A DNA stretch of 64,000 nucleotides from Aequoribacter fuscus (GTDB lineage Bacteria > Pseudomonadota > Gammaproteobacteria > Pseudomonadales > Halieaceae): assembly GCF_009910365.1 (NCBI RefSeq), contig NZ_CP036423.1, forward strand, positions 930,001 to 994,000, read 5' to 3'. Each line of letters starts with the position of its first letter. The first letter of the stretch is position 1. This document shows positions 41,305-51,509 of the stretch, piece by piece. Both the position numbers and the translations under genes were made by a program. The notes under the pieces were generated by a model that worked only from the letters and a program-made list of their open reading frames with translations, searched no databases and was not told the DNA's origin.

Positions 41305-42279
41305 ATGGGCTTACTACAGCAGGGTCGTTGGGTTGACCATTGGTACGACACAAGCGCTACGGGTGGCGCATTTAAACGCCAAGATAGTGCGTTTCGTGGG
41401 CATGTGGTAGCGCGCGAACATTATCAAGCCGCAGATACTAACTCTTACCCAGCGGAATCTGGACGTTATCATTTGTACGTCTCGTTGGCTTGTCCATGGG
41501 CCCACAGGACGCTTGTATTTCGTGTGTTAAAGGAACTTGAGTCGCATATCGATATCACGGTCGTCGAGCCGATTATGCTCGAGAATGGGTGGGAGTTTGG
41601 TGTGCCTCTTGATGACATGCAGTTTTTATACGAGCTGTATTTACGGGCTGATCCAACGTATGAAGGCCGAGTAACGGTGCCGGTGTTATGGGATAAGCAA
41701 ACTCAAACCATCGTCAGTAATGAATCAGCCGATATTATCCGTATGCTCAACAAGGCTTTTGACGAGCTTACCGGTAATACACAGGACTTTTATCCGGAAG
41801 ATTTACGGACTGAAATTGATGAAGTTAACGAGCGGATTTACAACACTGTAAACAATGGTGTGTACAAGGCGGGGTTCGCCACCACACAAGAAGCCTATGA
41901 GGCAGCGGTTTACCCTTTGTTTGACACCTTGGATTGGCTGGAAGAGCGACTCAGTCAACAGGCATTTCTTGTTGGCGACTATTTAACCGAGGCCGATTGG
42001 CGACTGTTTACCACGCTTGTTCGTTTTGATGCTGTTTACTTCGGCCACTTCAAAACGAACATTCGCCGTATTCAAGATTACACCAATATCAGTGCCTATC
42101 TGCGCCAGCTTTATCAGGTGCCGGGCATTGCGGATACAGTGAACTTTGATCATATCAAGCAGCATTATTACGCCAGTCATACCATGATCAACCCCACGCA
42201 AGTAGTGCCTGTCGGCCCGGCTCTCGACTTGTTCGCGCCACACGGCCGCGGCAAACTGTTGGTAAGAGGTGCTAAATAA
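41305..42279 (+). CDS. xi-class glutathione S-transferase / glutathionyl-hydroquinone reductase
   Basis: A 324-residue Omega/Xi-type enzyme that reduces glutathionyl-hydroquinones. The catalytic motif ACPWAHRT is near residue 60; VPVLWDKQTQTIVSNESADIIRM (glutathione site with ES) near 130; C-terminal helical domain with YLTEADWRLFTTLVRFDAVY near 230. ATG 41305 is chosen with AGGAA 8 bases upstream instead of the TTG at 41299. The stop overlaps the pirin start (TAATG). Confidence 0.92.
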   Translation: MGLLQQGRWVDHWYDTSATGGAFKRQDSAFRGHVVAREHYQAADTNSYPAESGRYHLYVSLACPWAHRTLVFRVLKELESHIDITVVEPIMLENGWEFGVPLDDMQFLYELYLRADPTYEGRVTVPVLWDKQTQTIVSNESADIIRMLNKAFDELTGNTQDFYPEDLRTEIDEVNERIYNTVNNGVYKAGFATTQEAYEAAVYPLFDTLDWLEERLSQQAFLVGDYLTEADWRLFTTLVRFDAVYFGHFKTNIRRIQDYTNISAYLRQLYQVPGIADTVNFDHIKQHYYASHTMINPTQVVPVGPALDLFAPHGRGKLLVRGAK

Positions 42280-43109
42280 TGCGAAGTTTGGTTCAAGTAA
42301 TCCGAGCGCAACCCACGCAAGATGGCGCGGGTGTTAAAATACATCGAGTTGCCGGACAAGCGCTTAATGCCATATTAGACCCTTTTTTGATGATCGACGA
42401 GATCAACTCAGACAACGCGGATGACTACATCGCCGGTTTTCCAGAGCATCCTCACCGCGGTTTTGAGACGATCACGTACATGAAAGCGGGTAAAATGCGA
42501 CACCGAGATCACATGGGTAACGAGGGTGTTATCGAGTCGGGCGGGGTGCAGTGGATGACCGCGGGGCGGGGCGTATTGCATTCGGAGATTCCAGAGCAAG
42601 AATCGGGATTGTTGCATGGCTTTCAGATTTGGTTGAATTTACCCAGTAACCAAAAAATGATTGATCCCGACTATAAAGACATTCGCGCTGATGTGATGGG
42701 GCGAGTTGTATCTGACGGGGTAGCTGACCTACGCGTCGTCGCAGGCCAACTTGGCGTTTTTGGTGAAGTGTTAGACGGTCCAATGAGAGGACGCATGACG
42801 CAACCTTTAATTGCAGATCTGGAGATTGCGTCTGATCAGTCCGTAAGTTTGAGTACTGATTTATACGACAGTGTCTTGGTGCTTGTTTATCGTGGACAGA
42901 CATCAGAGCTATCGACTAAGACCCTTGGTGTTTATGGTCCGGGCTCAGAGCTTTGCTTGCGCTCGGGCGAGGAAGGCGCCTCTGCCCTGATCTTGGCGGG
43001 AAAGTCCTTAAAAGAGCCCATCGTCCAGTATGGACCTTTTGTCATGAATACCGAGCAGCAAATTCGCGATGCGATTATGGATTACCGAGCCGGCAGACTC
43101 GCGGGCTAG
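42279..43109 (+). CDS. pirin-family cupin protein
   Basis: A 276-residue bicupin of the pirin family (quercetin 2,3-dioxygenase-like). Metal ligands appear in FPEHPHRGFETITY and HRDHMGNEGVIESGGVQWMTAGRGVLHSE. Pirins oxidise flavonoid-like substrates or act as redox regulators. Directly coupled to the GST gene (one-base overlap), a pairing that suggests handling of quinones or aromatic stress products. Confidence 0.92.
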   Translation: MRSLVQVIRAQPTQDGAGVKIHRVAGQALNAILDPFLMIDEINSDNADDYIAGFPEHPHRGFETITYMKAGKMRHRDHMGNEGVIESGGVQWMTAGRGVLHSEIPEQESGLLHGFQIWLNLPSNQKMIDPDYKDIRADVMGRVVSDGVADLRVVAGQLGVFGEVLDGPMRGRMTQPLIADLEIASDQSVSLSTDLYDSVLVLVYRGQTSELSTKTLGVYGPGSELCLRSGEEGASALILAGKSLKEPIVQYGPFVMNTEQQIRDAIMDYRAGRLAG

Positions 43110-43134
43110 GGTGCGCCTCAACAAAGATTGCGCT

Positions 43135-43554
43135 CTAATCCACAAAAGGTTCAAAGATAAAGCGATCATCTTCAAACGCCTTAAACTCAAGTGCGTAACC
43201 GTTATTGTCGTGAAAGAACATCGTATCTTGCTCGCCGGGCGTTCCTTTGAAACGTCGGCAGGGCTCGATCACAAAATTTACGTTACCCCGAAGCCGCGCC
43301 GCCAGCTCGTCGAACTGTTGGGGTTTTAAAATGACACCGAAATGCGGCATGGGTACCTGGTGTTTGTCGACGGGGTTGAAGTACTGCTCGAGCACCGCGC
43401 CGCCACAATAATGAAATACCAGCTGATGCCCAAATAAATCTAAGTCTACCCAGGTCTCGTCTTCTCGGCCTACCTTGCATCCTAATACATTGGTGTAAAA
43501 CGCACGCGTTTCTTGCAGGTTGGCGCAGGGAAGTGCTAGGTGGAAAGGGCGCAT
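43135..43554 (-). CDS. VOC-family protein (glyoxalase/dioxygenase fold)
   Basis: A 139-residue vicinal-oxygen-chelate protein. PFHLALPCANLQETRAFYTNVLGC at the N-terminus and FFHDNNGYALEFKAFEDD at the end give metal ligands His, Glu and the family fold. ATG 43554 (MRPFHLALP) has AAGGAA 7 bases upstream; the longer frame from 43620 has an unlikely leader. Function not predictable from sequence. Confidence 0.87.
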   Translation of the reverse strand: MRPFHLALPCANLQETRAFYTNVLGCKVGREDETWVDLDLFGHQLVFHYCGGAVLEQYFNPVDKHQVPMPHFGVILKPQQFDELAARLRGNVNFVIEPCRRFKGTPGEQDTMFFHDNNGYALEFKAFEDDRFIFEPFVD

Positions 43555-43807
43555 ACAGTATTCCTTGAGAACGTGATTTGATGATAAACCCAAAGTGCGA
43601 CTATCTAAAACAGTGTTCACGGACGGCGTTTATTATCTGCGTCAGATCTAATCCCCGTGCACTACAACTTCATCTTTATTAGTACTTGACTTTTGATATT
43701 CTTCTTAGGTAAGGTGGCCTGACCACTTTACCAGTGGCGGGGTGACGCTGTATCAATGCCCAAACCGCAGGATAAAAATACTATAAATCATTGATCGGGA
43801 GTGAGCG

Positions 43808-46057
43808 ATGAAAGCAATTCAAAAACGTCTAGTAGGTGCGACAGCTTTAGCGGTAATGACCCTAAGTGGTGCTGCTGTAGCGCAAATGCAACTTGAAGAA
43901 GTCGTAGTTACGGCGCAAAAACGCGCTGAAAGCGCGCAGGATGTGCCCGTAGCTCTTACCGCAATTAGCGGCGATGCGATTGAAAATATGGGCATCGGCA
44001 ACATGGGGGATCTAACTCAAATGTCGAGTTCGTTGACGGTGCAAGAATCAGGTAACCGTAACGAAAGCCCCGTATCGATTCGCGGTATTGGTACTTTTTC
44101 GTATGCCATTGGTGTTGAGCCATCGGTATCGGTCATTATCGATGAGGTTCCTGTTGCAACGACGGGTCAGGCCTTCGCCAACTTGGCGGATGTCGAGCGC
44201 GTTGAAGTCCTACGTGGCCCCCAAAGCACCTTGTTTGGTAAAAATGCCTCGGCTGGTGTGATCAATATCGTCACCAAGAACCCCTCCGAAGAGTTTGAAG
44301 GGTCAGTAGAAATTACCGGTGCAGACGACGATTACTATCGTTTTGCGGGTTCAGTTTCGGGTCCCATTAGCGACTCAGTAGGTTTCCGCTTGAACGCGTA
44401 CTACGATGACTTTGGTGGGAACATCGAAAATGCTCTGGGCGGCGATGATTTACAAGCGACGGAATCGCAAGGCGTTCGTGCCAAGGTACGTTTTGATGCC
44501 TCGCAAGATCTGACTGTGACTGTAACAGCTGATTACAATGAGCTTGATCAAACTTTCTCGGCTAGCACTTTCCGTGAAGTATCGCCCGATGCGCAATGGT
44601 TGAAAAACTTTGGTCTGGGTGTTTCGCAGGACGTTTGGTTTTCGGGCATTGGTTTAAAAGCGGGTGAAGATAACTTTAAAGGTGCTGCGACCACAATTCC
44701 TCGTTCTTCATCAGAAGATTACTCGGTGGCTGTTAAGGTCGAGTATCAAATGGGTGAGCACTCGGTTACGTCGATCACCGGTTGGAGAAACTGGGAGTAC
44801 ACCAACGTCACTGATCTTGACGGCGCCGCCGACTTGTTTGGTAGTTCTTGGGATATGTCCTCACTGTATGAAATTGATCAAATTACACAAGAAATTCGCA
44901 TTGCCTCTCCAGCTTCAGATACTTTTGAGTATGTGGCCGGTCTTTGGTATTCGCAGTCTGACTACGATCGTGGCTTTGTCCGTAAACCACTCATCCCCGG
45001 CACGACCGTTGCGAAGTCAGATTGGTTAGCCTATGCGGGTAACGAGGCACTGTCTGTGTTTGGCCAAGGTACTTGGAAGCTTTCCGAACAATTGAATGTT
45101 ATCGCCGGTCTTCGCTATCAAACGGAAGACGTTGAGGTCCAGTTTGATAACGCGGTAAATGGCGGTTCATTTGCGGGCTCGGATGACGATTCTGTGATGG
45201 TAGGCCGAGCAGCCGTGCAGTATTTTGTAAATGACGACGTCATGCTATACGCAAGCTACGCTCGTGGCTACAAAGGACAGGCCTACAATACCACCAGTTC
45301 ATTTAATCAGTTCCAAGCAGACAACCCAGTAGACACTGAAGACTCAGATGCTTACGAAGTGGGCATTAAAGGCGACTTCATGGACGGTCGTTTGCGTGTT
45401 AACGCTAACTACTTCTTGGTTAACTACACTGGATTCCAGGCACAAAGCGGCGTCATCAATCCTGATACCGGCGCCATTGAGATTTCGTTGGATAACGTGG
45501 GTGAGTTAGAGACTTCTGGTGTTGAACTTGATGTGACAGCCTTGCTAAGCGATAACTTGTTGTTAAATGTTGGCGCATCTTGGACGGACGCAACGATTGA
45601 AGAGTTCGGTACGGCCGAGTGTTACACCGGGCAAACGGAGGCGCAGGGATGTATTACCGATCCAGTCCTAGGCAGAATTCAGGATCTAGCTGGCAAGCCT
45701 TTAAATAACTCTCCTGATCTGAAAGTCGTAGTTGGATTGGATTACGGTTTCAACGTCGATGAAAAGTTTGATGGCTTCATGCGCGCACATTACCAATGGC
45801 AGGACGAAGTGAACTTCTCACTGACACAAGACCCACTTACGGTCCTGGGCTCCTACGGCATCCTCAACCTGAGTGCAGGTGTAGAGTCTGCCGATGGGCG
45901 TTATACCGTGACCGCGTTTGTGAACAACGCTCTCGATGAGTTCTATGTAACTGCCTTACCTAACTTGTCTTCACTGTACGGTGCGACAGCACTTAGCCAA
46001 ATCGTACCCCGCAACGCCGAACGCATTATGGGCGTTCGCTTGAAATACAACTTCTAA
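43808..46057 (+). CDS. TonB-dependent outer membrane receptor
   Basis: A 749-residue receptor with signal peptide (GATALAVMTLSGAAVAQ), TonB box-like EEVVVTAQKR, plug domain (ESPVSIRGIGTFS, VERVEVLRGPQSTLFGKNASAGVIN at ~residues 95-155) and a beta-barrel ending in RLKYNF with a terminal aromatic. The plug sequence matches the group common in marine gammaproteobacteria with unknown organic or iron substrates. A strong terminator follows. Confidence 0.93.
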   Translation: MKAIQKRLVGATALAVMTLSGAAVAQMQLEEVVVTAQKRAESAQDVPVALTAISGDAIENMGIGNMGDLTQMSSSLTVQESGNRNESPVSIRGIGTFSYAIGVEPSVSVIIDEVPVATTGQAFANLADVERVEVLRGPQSTLFGKNASAGVINIVTKNPSEEFEGSVEITGADDDYYRFAGSVSGPISDSVGFRLNAYYDDFGGNIENALGGDDLQATESQGVRAKVRFDASQDLTVTVTADYNELDQTFSASTFREVSPDAQWLKNFGLGVSQDVWFSGIGLKAGEDNFKGAATTIPRSSSEDYSVAVKVEYQMGEHSVTSITGWRNWEYTNVTDLDGAADLFGSSWDMSSLYEIDQITQEIRIASPASDTFEYVAGLWYSQSDYDRGFVRKPLIPGTTVAKSDWLAYAGNEALSVFGQGTWKLSEQLNVIAGLRYQTEDVEVQFDNAVNGGSFAGSDDDSVMVGRAAVQYFVNDDVMLYASYARGYKGQAYNTTSSFNQFQADNPVDTEDSDAYEVGIKGDFMDGRLRVNANYFLVNYTGFQAQSGVINPDTGAIEISLDNVGELETSGVELDVTALLSDNLLLNVGASWTDATIEEFGTAECYTGQTEAQGCITDPVLGRIQDLAGKPLNNSPDLKVVVGLDYGFNVDEKFDGFMRAHYQWQDEVNFSLTQDPLTVLGSYGILNLSAGVESADGRYTVTAFVNNALDEFYVTALPNLSSLYGATALSQIVPRNAERIMGVRLKYNF

Positions 46058-46076
46058 GGTCTGTTGACCCCCTTTC

Positions 46077-46102
46077 AAGGCCGCCCAGAGCGGCCTTTTT
46101 TT
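46077..46102 (+). terminator. intrinsic terminator of the TonB receptor gene
   Basis: AAGGCCGC, loop CCAGA, GCGGCCTT (8-bp perfect stem, 46077-46097) followed by a run of T to 46102. Confidence 0.93.
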
Positions 46103-46175
46103 CGCCTGCAAATTGTGCCGAACGGCACTTTGTTTTAGTGTGTATTCTACGACGAAGGTTAAGGCAAGGTGGGGC

Positions 46176-47939
46176 ATGGAATTTGATCTTATTATCAAAA
46201 ACGGCACGGTGATCGACGGTACGGGTGCCGCGGCGTTTAAAGCTGATGTTGCAGTGCGTGATGGACTCATCGCCGCAGTAGGCCACGACCTCGGCGCAGC
46301 CAAAAAAGAGATCGATGCACAGGGCTGTATCGTGACTCCAGGCTTTATTGATATTCACACTCATTACGATGGTCAAGTGACGTGGGACAAAGATATGCGC
46401 CCAAGTGTCAATCACGGTGTGAGTACCGTCGTTATGGGCAGCTGTGGCGTAGGCTTCGCGCCGGTTCGACCAAGCGATCATGAGAAGCTGATTCGTTTGA
46501 TGGAAGGCGTGGAGGATATCCCGGGATCGGCTCTTGCCGAGGGCCTAACATGGGACTGGGAAACACTGCCCGAGTACATGGATTCGATTGCCGCAAAGCC
46601 CCACACCATTGACGTTGCAGTTCAGGTAACACACGACCCTCTGCGCGTTTATGTTATGGGTGACCGTGCGGTATCGGATCAAGACGCTACGCAAGAGGAT
46701 ATAGCCGAAATGCAGCGCCTTACCCGAGAGGCGTTGCAAGCCGGAGCGATAGGGTTCTCGACTGGGCGATCGGATGTGCACCGCAGCGCGGATGGCGATT
46801 GGACGCCCTCGTCAGAGGCCAGCGCTGCAGAGCTAGAAGGCATAGCGCAGGCGTTTCAAGGCCTCAGTCATGGTGTGTTGCAGGCGGTGAACGATTTTAA
46901 CCTTGAGCGCGAGGGTGACGCTTTTGACGCCGAATTTGATCTGATCGAGGGGTTTGCAAAAGCGGCAGGCGGGCGTCCGTTCTCGCTGAGTTTAATGCAG
47001 CGCGATTTTGCCCCTGATCAGTGGCATCGAATTATTGATCGAACAGAGCGTGCGGTCGAGCAGGGCCTTAACATGCATTTGCAGACCGCACCTCGCGGCA
47101 TTGGCGTGATTACCGGGTTGCAGTGTACCTTTCACCCTTTTATTGGGTTTCCAAGCTACAAAGCGATTTCCCAGAAGCCCTTGGCAGAGCGGGTGGCGAT
47201 TATGTCTGACCCCGCGTTTAAGGAGCGCTTGTTGCAAGAAAAGTCTGAAAAAGTAGCGGGTGATGGGACCTCGGTGCCACCCATCACGGACTTGCTGTTG
47301 GCCGCGATAGATTATGTAGCGGGTAAAACCTTTCTGCTAGACGATAACCCGAATTACGAGCAAAGCGCTGAGACGTCGGTGTACGCCATGGCGCAAGCGC
47401 AGGGGCAGTCGTCTTTGGGCATGCTCTACGACTTGATGTTACAAGATGGCGGTGAGCAGTTGCTGTACTTCCCAATTTACAACTACACGGACATGACCTT
47501 CGATGCCGTGCACACAATGATGACGCACCCCCGAGCGATTATGGGTTTGTCGGACGGTGGTGCTCACGTCGGCACTATTTGTGACTCGAGCTTTTCGACG
47601 TATTTACTCACCTACTGGGCCAGAGACCGCCAAAGCGGGCCGAAGCTCGCGGTTGAAGAGGCTATTCGAAAACTCACATCAGAACCTGCCGATTACTTGG
47701 GTATGTCTGACCGCGGTCGTTTGAGTGTGGGTTTGAAAGCGAATATTAATGTGATCGAGTTTGATCGTTTGCGCTTGTTTGCGCCACAAATGGTCAAAGA
47801 TCTGCCCGCAGGTGGCCAGCGCCTATTGCAGGATGCCGCGGGCTATCGGTCGATGTTGGTGGCAGGGCGAGAAGTACTCGCGAACGATGTGCTAACGGGT
47901 GCTTACCCTGGATCTTTGTATCGAGCAGGGCAGGCGTAA
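46176..47939 (+). CDS. D-aminoacylase-like amidohydrolase
   Basis: A 587-residue amidohydrolase of the N-acyl-D-amino-acid deacylase group. N-terminal [17 protein letters not shown] strand domain, metal motif [17 protein letters not shown] (HxH) near residue 65, GSCGVGFAP, and [15 protein letters not shown] with the catalytic Asp near residue 460. ATG 46176 chosen with AAGGTGGGG upstream; the frame extends earlier only through the intergenic region. Substrate unknown; adjacent TonB receptor could import a related compound. Confidence 0.9.
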   Translation: MEFDLIIKNGTVIDGTGAAAFKADVAVRDGLIAAVGHDLGAAKKEIDAQGCIVTPGFIDIHTHYDGQVTWDKDMRPSVNHGVSTVVMGSCGVGFAPVRPSDHEKLIRLMEGVEDIPGSALAEGLTWDWETLPEYMDSIAAKPHTIDVAVQVTHDPLRVYVMGDRAVSDQDATQEDIAEMQRLTREALQAGAIGFSTGRSDVHRSADGDWTPSSEASAAELEGIAQAFQGLSHGVLQAVNDFNLEREGDAFDAEFDLIEGFAKAAGGRPFSLSLMQRDFAPDQWHRIIDRTERAVEQGLNMHLQTAPRGIGVITGLQCTFHPFIGFPSYKAISQKPLAERVAIMSDPAFKERLLQEKSEKVAGDGTSVPPITDLLLAAIDYVAGKTFLLDDNPNYEQSAETSVYAMAQAQGQSSLGMLYDLMLQDGGEQLLYFPIYNYTDMTFDAVHTMMTHPRAIMGLSDGGAHVGTICDSSFSTYLLTYWARDRQSGPKLAVEEAIRKLTSEPADYLGMSDRGRLSVGLKANINVIEFDRLRLFAPQMVKDLPAGGQRLLQDAAGYRSMLVAGREVLANDVLTGAYPGSLYRAGQA

Positions 47940-47941
47940 CA

Positions 47942-48424
47942 TTACTGTTTGACGTTCTCGCGAACAATGCGCTGTTTTTGTCGGTTCCAGTCGCGCTCTT
48001 TGGTTGCATCGCGTTTGTCGTGTGCTTGCTTACCCTGTGCGAGTGCGATTTTTGCCTTGACCAAGTGGCCTTTCCAGTAAAGGCCGGTGCAGACACAAGT
48101 TTGGCCTTTTTGCTGAATGGCGGCCAGTATGCGCGCGAGCTCTTTTTTGTGCAGCAATAATTTGCGCGTGCGTGTTGGGTCAGTGACAAAGTGAGTCGAT
48201 GCCGTGGCGAGTGGCGTGATTTGAGAACCGAGCAAATAGGCTTCGCCATTTTTCATAATGACATAAGAGTCGGTAAGCTGAACCTTGCCCGCGCGCAGAC
48301 TCTTAACCTCCCAGCCAGTCAATGAGATGCCCGCCTCAAAGTCGTCCAGCAGCTTAAAATCGAAGCTGGCTCGTTTGTTCGAAGCGATTTGGTTACTGCT
48401 TTGCTTGGGTTTCTTTTTGCTCAT
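47942..48424 (-). CDS. smpB: SsrA-binding protein SmpB
   Basis: A 160-residue tmRNA-binding protein, normal length. Start placed at ATG 48424 (MSKKKPKQ). Motifs: [39 protein letters not shown] and the basic tail [17 protein letters not shown]. Brings tmRNA to stalled ribosomes; its RNA partner ssrA is 13 kb away in the same window. Confidence 0.97.
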   Translation of the reverse strand: MSKKKPKQSSNQIASNKRASFDFKLLDDFEAGISLTGWEVKSLRAGKVQLTDSYVIMKNGEAYLLGSQITPLATASTHFVTDPTRTRKLLLHKKELARILAAIQQKGQTCVCTGLYWKGHLVKAKIALAQGKQAHDKRDATKERDWNRQKQRIVRENVKQ

Positions 48425-48523
48425 CGGCGCATTATACGTGAACCGCTGGCGCCGCACAGTAATTCTTCTCTTTTCAAAGTGCTTATCCTAGGCCATCCTT
48501 AACCGATGGATAGGAGACCCTGA

Positions 48524-49879
48524 TTGTTTTTTATTTCCTCAACACATGATGTCTGGCAATCGAGAACCACGTTCTTTTTTGGCTTGATCGCAGCAACTCT
48601 GGGGCTAGGCAATGTCTGGCGCACTGCGGGTTTGGCGGCCGAACACGGAGGCGGCGTGTTTTGGATTGTATATACGCTCTTGATGGTTCTGATCGCTGTG
48701 CCTATCGTGTTGTCAGAAGCAGTCGTTGGGCGAGCCGCTAGTGGTGGTGTTGCAAACGCTGTTGAGGTATTTGCACAGCGCTCTGGAACGCCTCGCCGCT
48801 GGGGTGGCTTGGGTTTGTTTGCCGCTGCTTCTGCGCTTCTCGCCGCGGTTTCTCTATTGCTGACCTCTGGTTGGGTGATTGCGGTCGGTTTCGATCTGGC
48901 TAAAGGTGAGTTTGCCGCGGTCAGCTTGTTGCAGGTCGGAAATTACTTTCAGGCGCTGGATGCCAATCATGACCGTACTCTCGGTCTGAGTTTAAGCGTA
49001 TTGGCCGGTCTCATTGCGGTATTGATGGTTGGCGTAAAACGCGGCTTGGGCGTCTTTGTATGGCTGGTCAGCTTATTGGTTTTCGCCTTGGTATTTGTGT
49101 TGGTCTATCACAGTTTATTGGCAGGCGATGTGGCGGCCGCGGGTACTTATCTGTTCAAGACGGACGCCAACGCAGTAACCTGGAAAACGTTTTTATACGC
49201 CCTCATGCAGGCCATGACGACTTTGTGCCTCGGGCTTGGCGTAGTCAGCACTTACGCGACCTATGCGTCCAAAGAAGTCCCTTTAGGCCGCGTGATGCTT
49301 GCGATTTGTGTGTTTGATGTCGGTTTTGGGGTGCTGGCTGGCGTGATCGCCTATCCTCTGATTTTTGCTCAAGATATTACTCCCACGGGCGGTTTAAGCC
49401 TGCTATTCATTGCGCTCCCGAAGGCTTACGGCAACATTGTTCAAGGTGATTTGATGGGCGGCCTCTACTACCTTATGACGCTGCTTGTCATATCTGGCAC
49501 TGTCATTGCGCTGCTGCAGGTCGTGGTGACACTTATCATGCAACGGACCCGATTATCACGTTTTGTTGCGGCGCCTTTGGTCGGTCTGTGCGTCGCCGGC
49601 TTGCTGTGGGCGATCTATGAGTGGATAGAGTCCCAGACGGGTTACAGCGCGTGGTTAGCTGTGGCCCTGAGTGATCGTTTGCTCAGTACCATACTCCTTC
49701 CTTTGGTGGCGCTTGGCTTTGCCTTGTTGGTCGGCTGGCAGGCTAATACGGTGGGTTTGGTGCGAGCCTTGGACCGAGAGAGCCACACATTTATCCGTTT
49801 GTGGATGGGTTTGCTGAAATACTTAGTCCCCCTAGCCAGCCTGATTCTGCTGAGCTTGGGGTGGCTGGCGTATTTTTAG
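48524..49879 (+). CDS. sodium-dependent SNF-family transporter
   Basis: A 451-residue neurotransmitter:sodium symporter family protein with about twelve membrane helices. The first helix shows the sodium-site pattern FGLIAATLGLGNVWRTAGLAAEHGGGVFW. Start TTG 48524 preceded by AGGAGA with 7-base spacing, since no ATG lies before the first helix. Substrate probably an amino acid or related solute. Confidence 0.92.
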   Translation: MFFISSTHDVWQSRTTFFFGLIAATLGLGNVWRTAGLAAEHGGGVFWIVYTLLMVLIAVPIVLSEAVVGRAASGGVANAVEVFAQRSGTPRRWGGLGLFAAASALLAAVSLLLTSGWVIAVGFDLAKGEFAAVSLLQVGNYFQALDANHDRTLGLSLSVLAGLIAVLMVGVKRGLGVFVWLVSLLVFALVFVLVYHSLLAGDVAAAGTYLFKTDANAVTWKTFLYALMQAMTTLCLGLGVVSTYATYASKEVPLGRVMLAICVFDVGFGVLAGVIAYPLIFAQDITPTGGLSLLFIALPKAYGNIVQGDLMGGLYYLMTLLVISGTVIALLQVVVTLIMQRTRLSRFVAAPLVGLCVAGLLWAIYEWIESQTGYSAWLAVALSDRLLSTILLPLVALGFALLVGWQANTVGLVRALDRESHTFIRLWMGLLKYLVPLASLILLSLGWLAYF

Positions 49880-49915
49880 CGTGCCGGGGTCCTTGGGAAT
49901 CGGGTAAAATACGGC

Positions 49916-50356
49916 ATGATAGAAATTAATCGCAGTGCATTGTTGCCATATTCCGCGCGCCAGTTATTTGATTTGGTGTCTGAAATCTCCGCCTATCCTG
50001 ACTACATTCCTGGCTGTACAGGAGCCAAACTATTAGGTCAGTGGGAGCGCGGTGTAGAGGCAGAGCTGACGGTCTCCGCATTGGGGGTTAAACAGTCGTT
50101 CGCAACCCGTAATACGGTGATTGATGGGCAAGAAATCCGCATGGAGTTGTTAAATGGTCCACTGCAACACCTTGTCGGGCGGTGGCTATTTAAACCGCTG
50201 TCTGACTCTGCCTGCAAGATCGAACTCAATTTGATATTCGAAACGACAGGTTCCTTAAAAAAAATTGCGGCAAAACAACTGGTTGAACGTACTAGCACCA
50301 CCGTGGTCGATGCTTTGATTCAACAAGCGCATAAGTTGTTCGGGAGAGCGTCTTGA
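49916..50356 (+). CDS. ratA: RatA-family START-domain protein (ubiquinone-binding, Coq10-like)
   Basis: A 146-residue START/Coq10 domain protein: LPYSARQLFDLVSEISAYPDYIPGC at the start, FATRN in the middle, LKKIAAKQLVERTSTTVVDAL at the end. Called RatA after the E. coli protein but more likely a quinone-lipid carrier. Coupled to rnfH by TTGA overlap and divergent from nothing nearby. Confidence 0.9.
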   Translation: MIEINRSALLPYSARQLFDLVSEISAYPDYIPGCTGAKLLGQWERGVEAELTVSALGVKQSFATRNTVIDGQEIRMELLNGPLQHLVGRWLFKPLSDSACKIELNLIFETTGSLKKIAAKQLVERTSTTVVDALIQQAHKLFGRAS

Positions 50357-50661
50357 GCGCGCAAATTACCGTAGAGGTTGCGTATGCCTTGCCAAATAAG
50401 CAGCTCATCAAAACCCTTGATGTTCCCGTTGGTACCACAGCTCATCAAGCCGTCAAGCTTTCGGCGATTGCCGAAGCCTTTGATGCGGAGATACCCGAAG
50501 ATGGCCCTTTGGGTATATTTGGAAAAGCGGTTGCGAATGAGCATGTGTTGCGAGAAGGCGATCGGGTCGAAATATATCGCCCGCTAATTGCTGACCCTAA
50601 AGAAGTCCGTAAAGAGCGCGCGGCGAAGGCGCGCATTGCTCGAGCGAAGAATAAACGTTAG
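50353..50661 (+). CDS. rnfH: RnfH-family protein (RatB)
   Basis: A 102-residue beta-grasp UPF0125 protein: ITVEVAYALPNKQLI, LGIFGKAV and GDRVEIYRPLIADPKEVRKERA, ending in a basic tail. Starts with TTG at 50353 overlapping the ratA stop, the usual gene pair. Converges with bamE by 4 bases. Confidence 0.92.
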   Translation: MSAQITVEVAYALPNKQLIKTLDVPVGTTAHQAVKLSAIAEAFDAEIPEDGPLGIFGKAVANEHVLREGDRVEIYRPLIADPKEVRKERAAKARIARAKNKR

Positions 50662-51020
50662 TTCGATTCCGTTTCCACGTCTTCGCTGATTTCGCTGCTG
50701 GGCGGGATCTTGCTGTCAAAATGGCTTAATACGTCGCCATCGAAGTAAACCGTCAGGCGGTTATCAAGTATCTGTACGTCGCCGCGAGAAAAAACGTAGC
50801 GGTAATCCCAACGGTCCTCGTTAAAGGAGTCTTCGACTAGAGGGGTCCCCAGTACAAAGCGCACTTGTCGTCGTGTCATGCCTGGCTTTAGTTGATCAAC
50901 CATTTCTTGTGTCACAACATTGCCTTGTTCTATGCCGATTCGGTATACGCCCGGGAACCCAACGAAACCACAGCCAGATAGGACAATTGTGGTTATAATG
51001 GCGATGAGAATGAGACGCAT
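50658..51020 (-). CDS. bamE: outer membrane assembly lipoprotein BamE
   Basis: A 120-residue lipoprotein of the BAM complex. Signal peptide with lipobox VLSGCGF; then the family core YRIGIEQGNVVTQEMVDQLKPGMTRRQVRFVLGTPLV and WDYRYVF. Helps insert beta-barrel proteins. Divergent from fur, as in many gammaproteobacteria. Confidence 0.96.
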   Translation of the reverse strand: MRLILIAIITTIVLSGCGFVGFPGVYRIGIEQGNVVTQEMVDQLKPGMTRRQVRFVLGTPLVEDSFNEDRWDYRYVFSRGDVQILDNRLTVYFDGDVLSHFDSKIPPSSEISEDVETESN

Positions 51021-51092
51021 TGTGAGAAACCTTTAACTATAGTCAGTGCAGTGGCATCATACTGGCCTTAAGCGATAGAGAGAACCCCTAAT

Positions 51093-51509
51093 ATGTCTTT
51101 TGAAAACCAAGAATTGAAAAAAGCGGGGCTTAAGGTCACATTACCGCGCCTTAAAATCATGCAAATTCTTGAGGCGAGCTCCGAGCAGGGGCAGCACATG
51201 AGCGCTGAAGACGTCTACAAGGCCCTCCTTGAAGCTCAAGAAGAAGTGGGGTTGGCAACTGTATACCGGGTTCTCACTCAGTTTGAATCCGCGGGCTTGG
51301 TGTCACGCCATAACTTCGAGACGGGCCATTCGGTCTATGAAATTGCGAAAGGCGAGCACCATGACCATATGGTCTGTGTGGATACGGGTGAGGTTATCGA
51401 ATTCACCGATCCCGTGATTGAAGAGCGCCAGCATCAAATCGCGAAAGAGCACGGGTTTGACTTGGAAGATCATTCCTTAGTGCTCTACGTTCGTAAAAAA
51501 AGCCGCTAA
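51093..51509 (+). CDS. fur: ferric uptake regulator Fur
   Basis: A 138-residue Fur. Winged-helix part GLKVTLPRLKIMQILE and ATVYRVLTQFESAGLV; metal-binding GEHHDHMVCVDTGEVIEF and the C-terminal His/Glu segment RQHQIAKEHGF. Only one cysteine of the CxxC seen in E. coli is kept (CVDT), as I recall for pseudomonad Fur. Overlaps the recN stop by 4 bases. Confidence 0.96.
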   Translation: MSFENQELKKAGLKVTLPRLKIMQILEASSEQGQHMSAEDVYKALLEAQEEVGLATVYRVLTQFESAGLVSRHNFETGHSVYEIAKGEHHDHMVCVDTGEVIEFTDPVIEERQHQIAKEHGFDLEDHSLVLYVRKKSR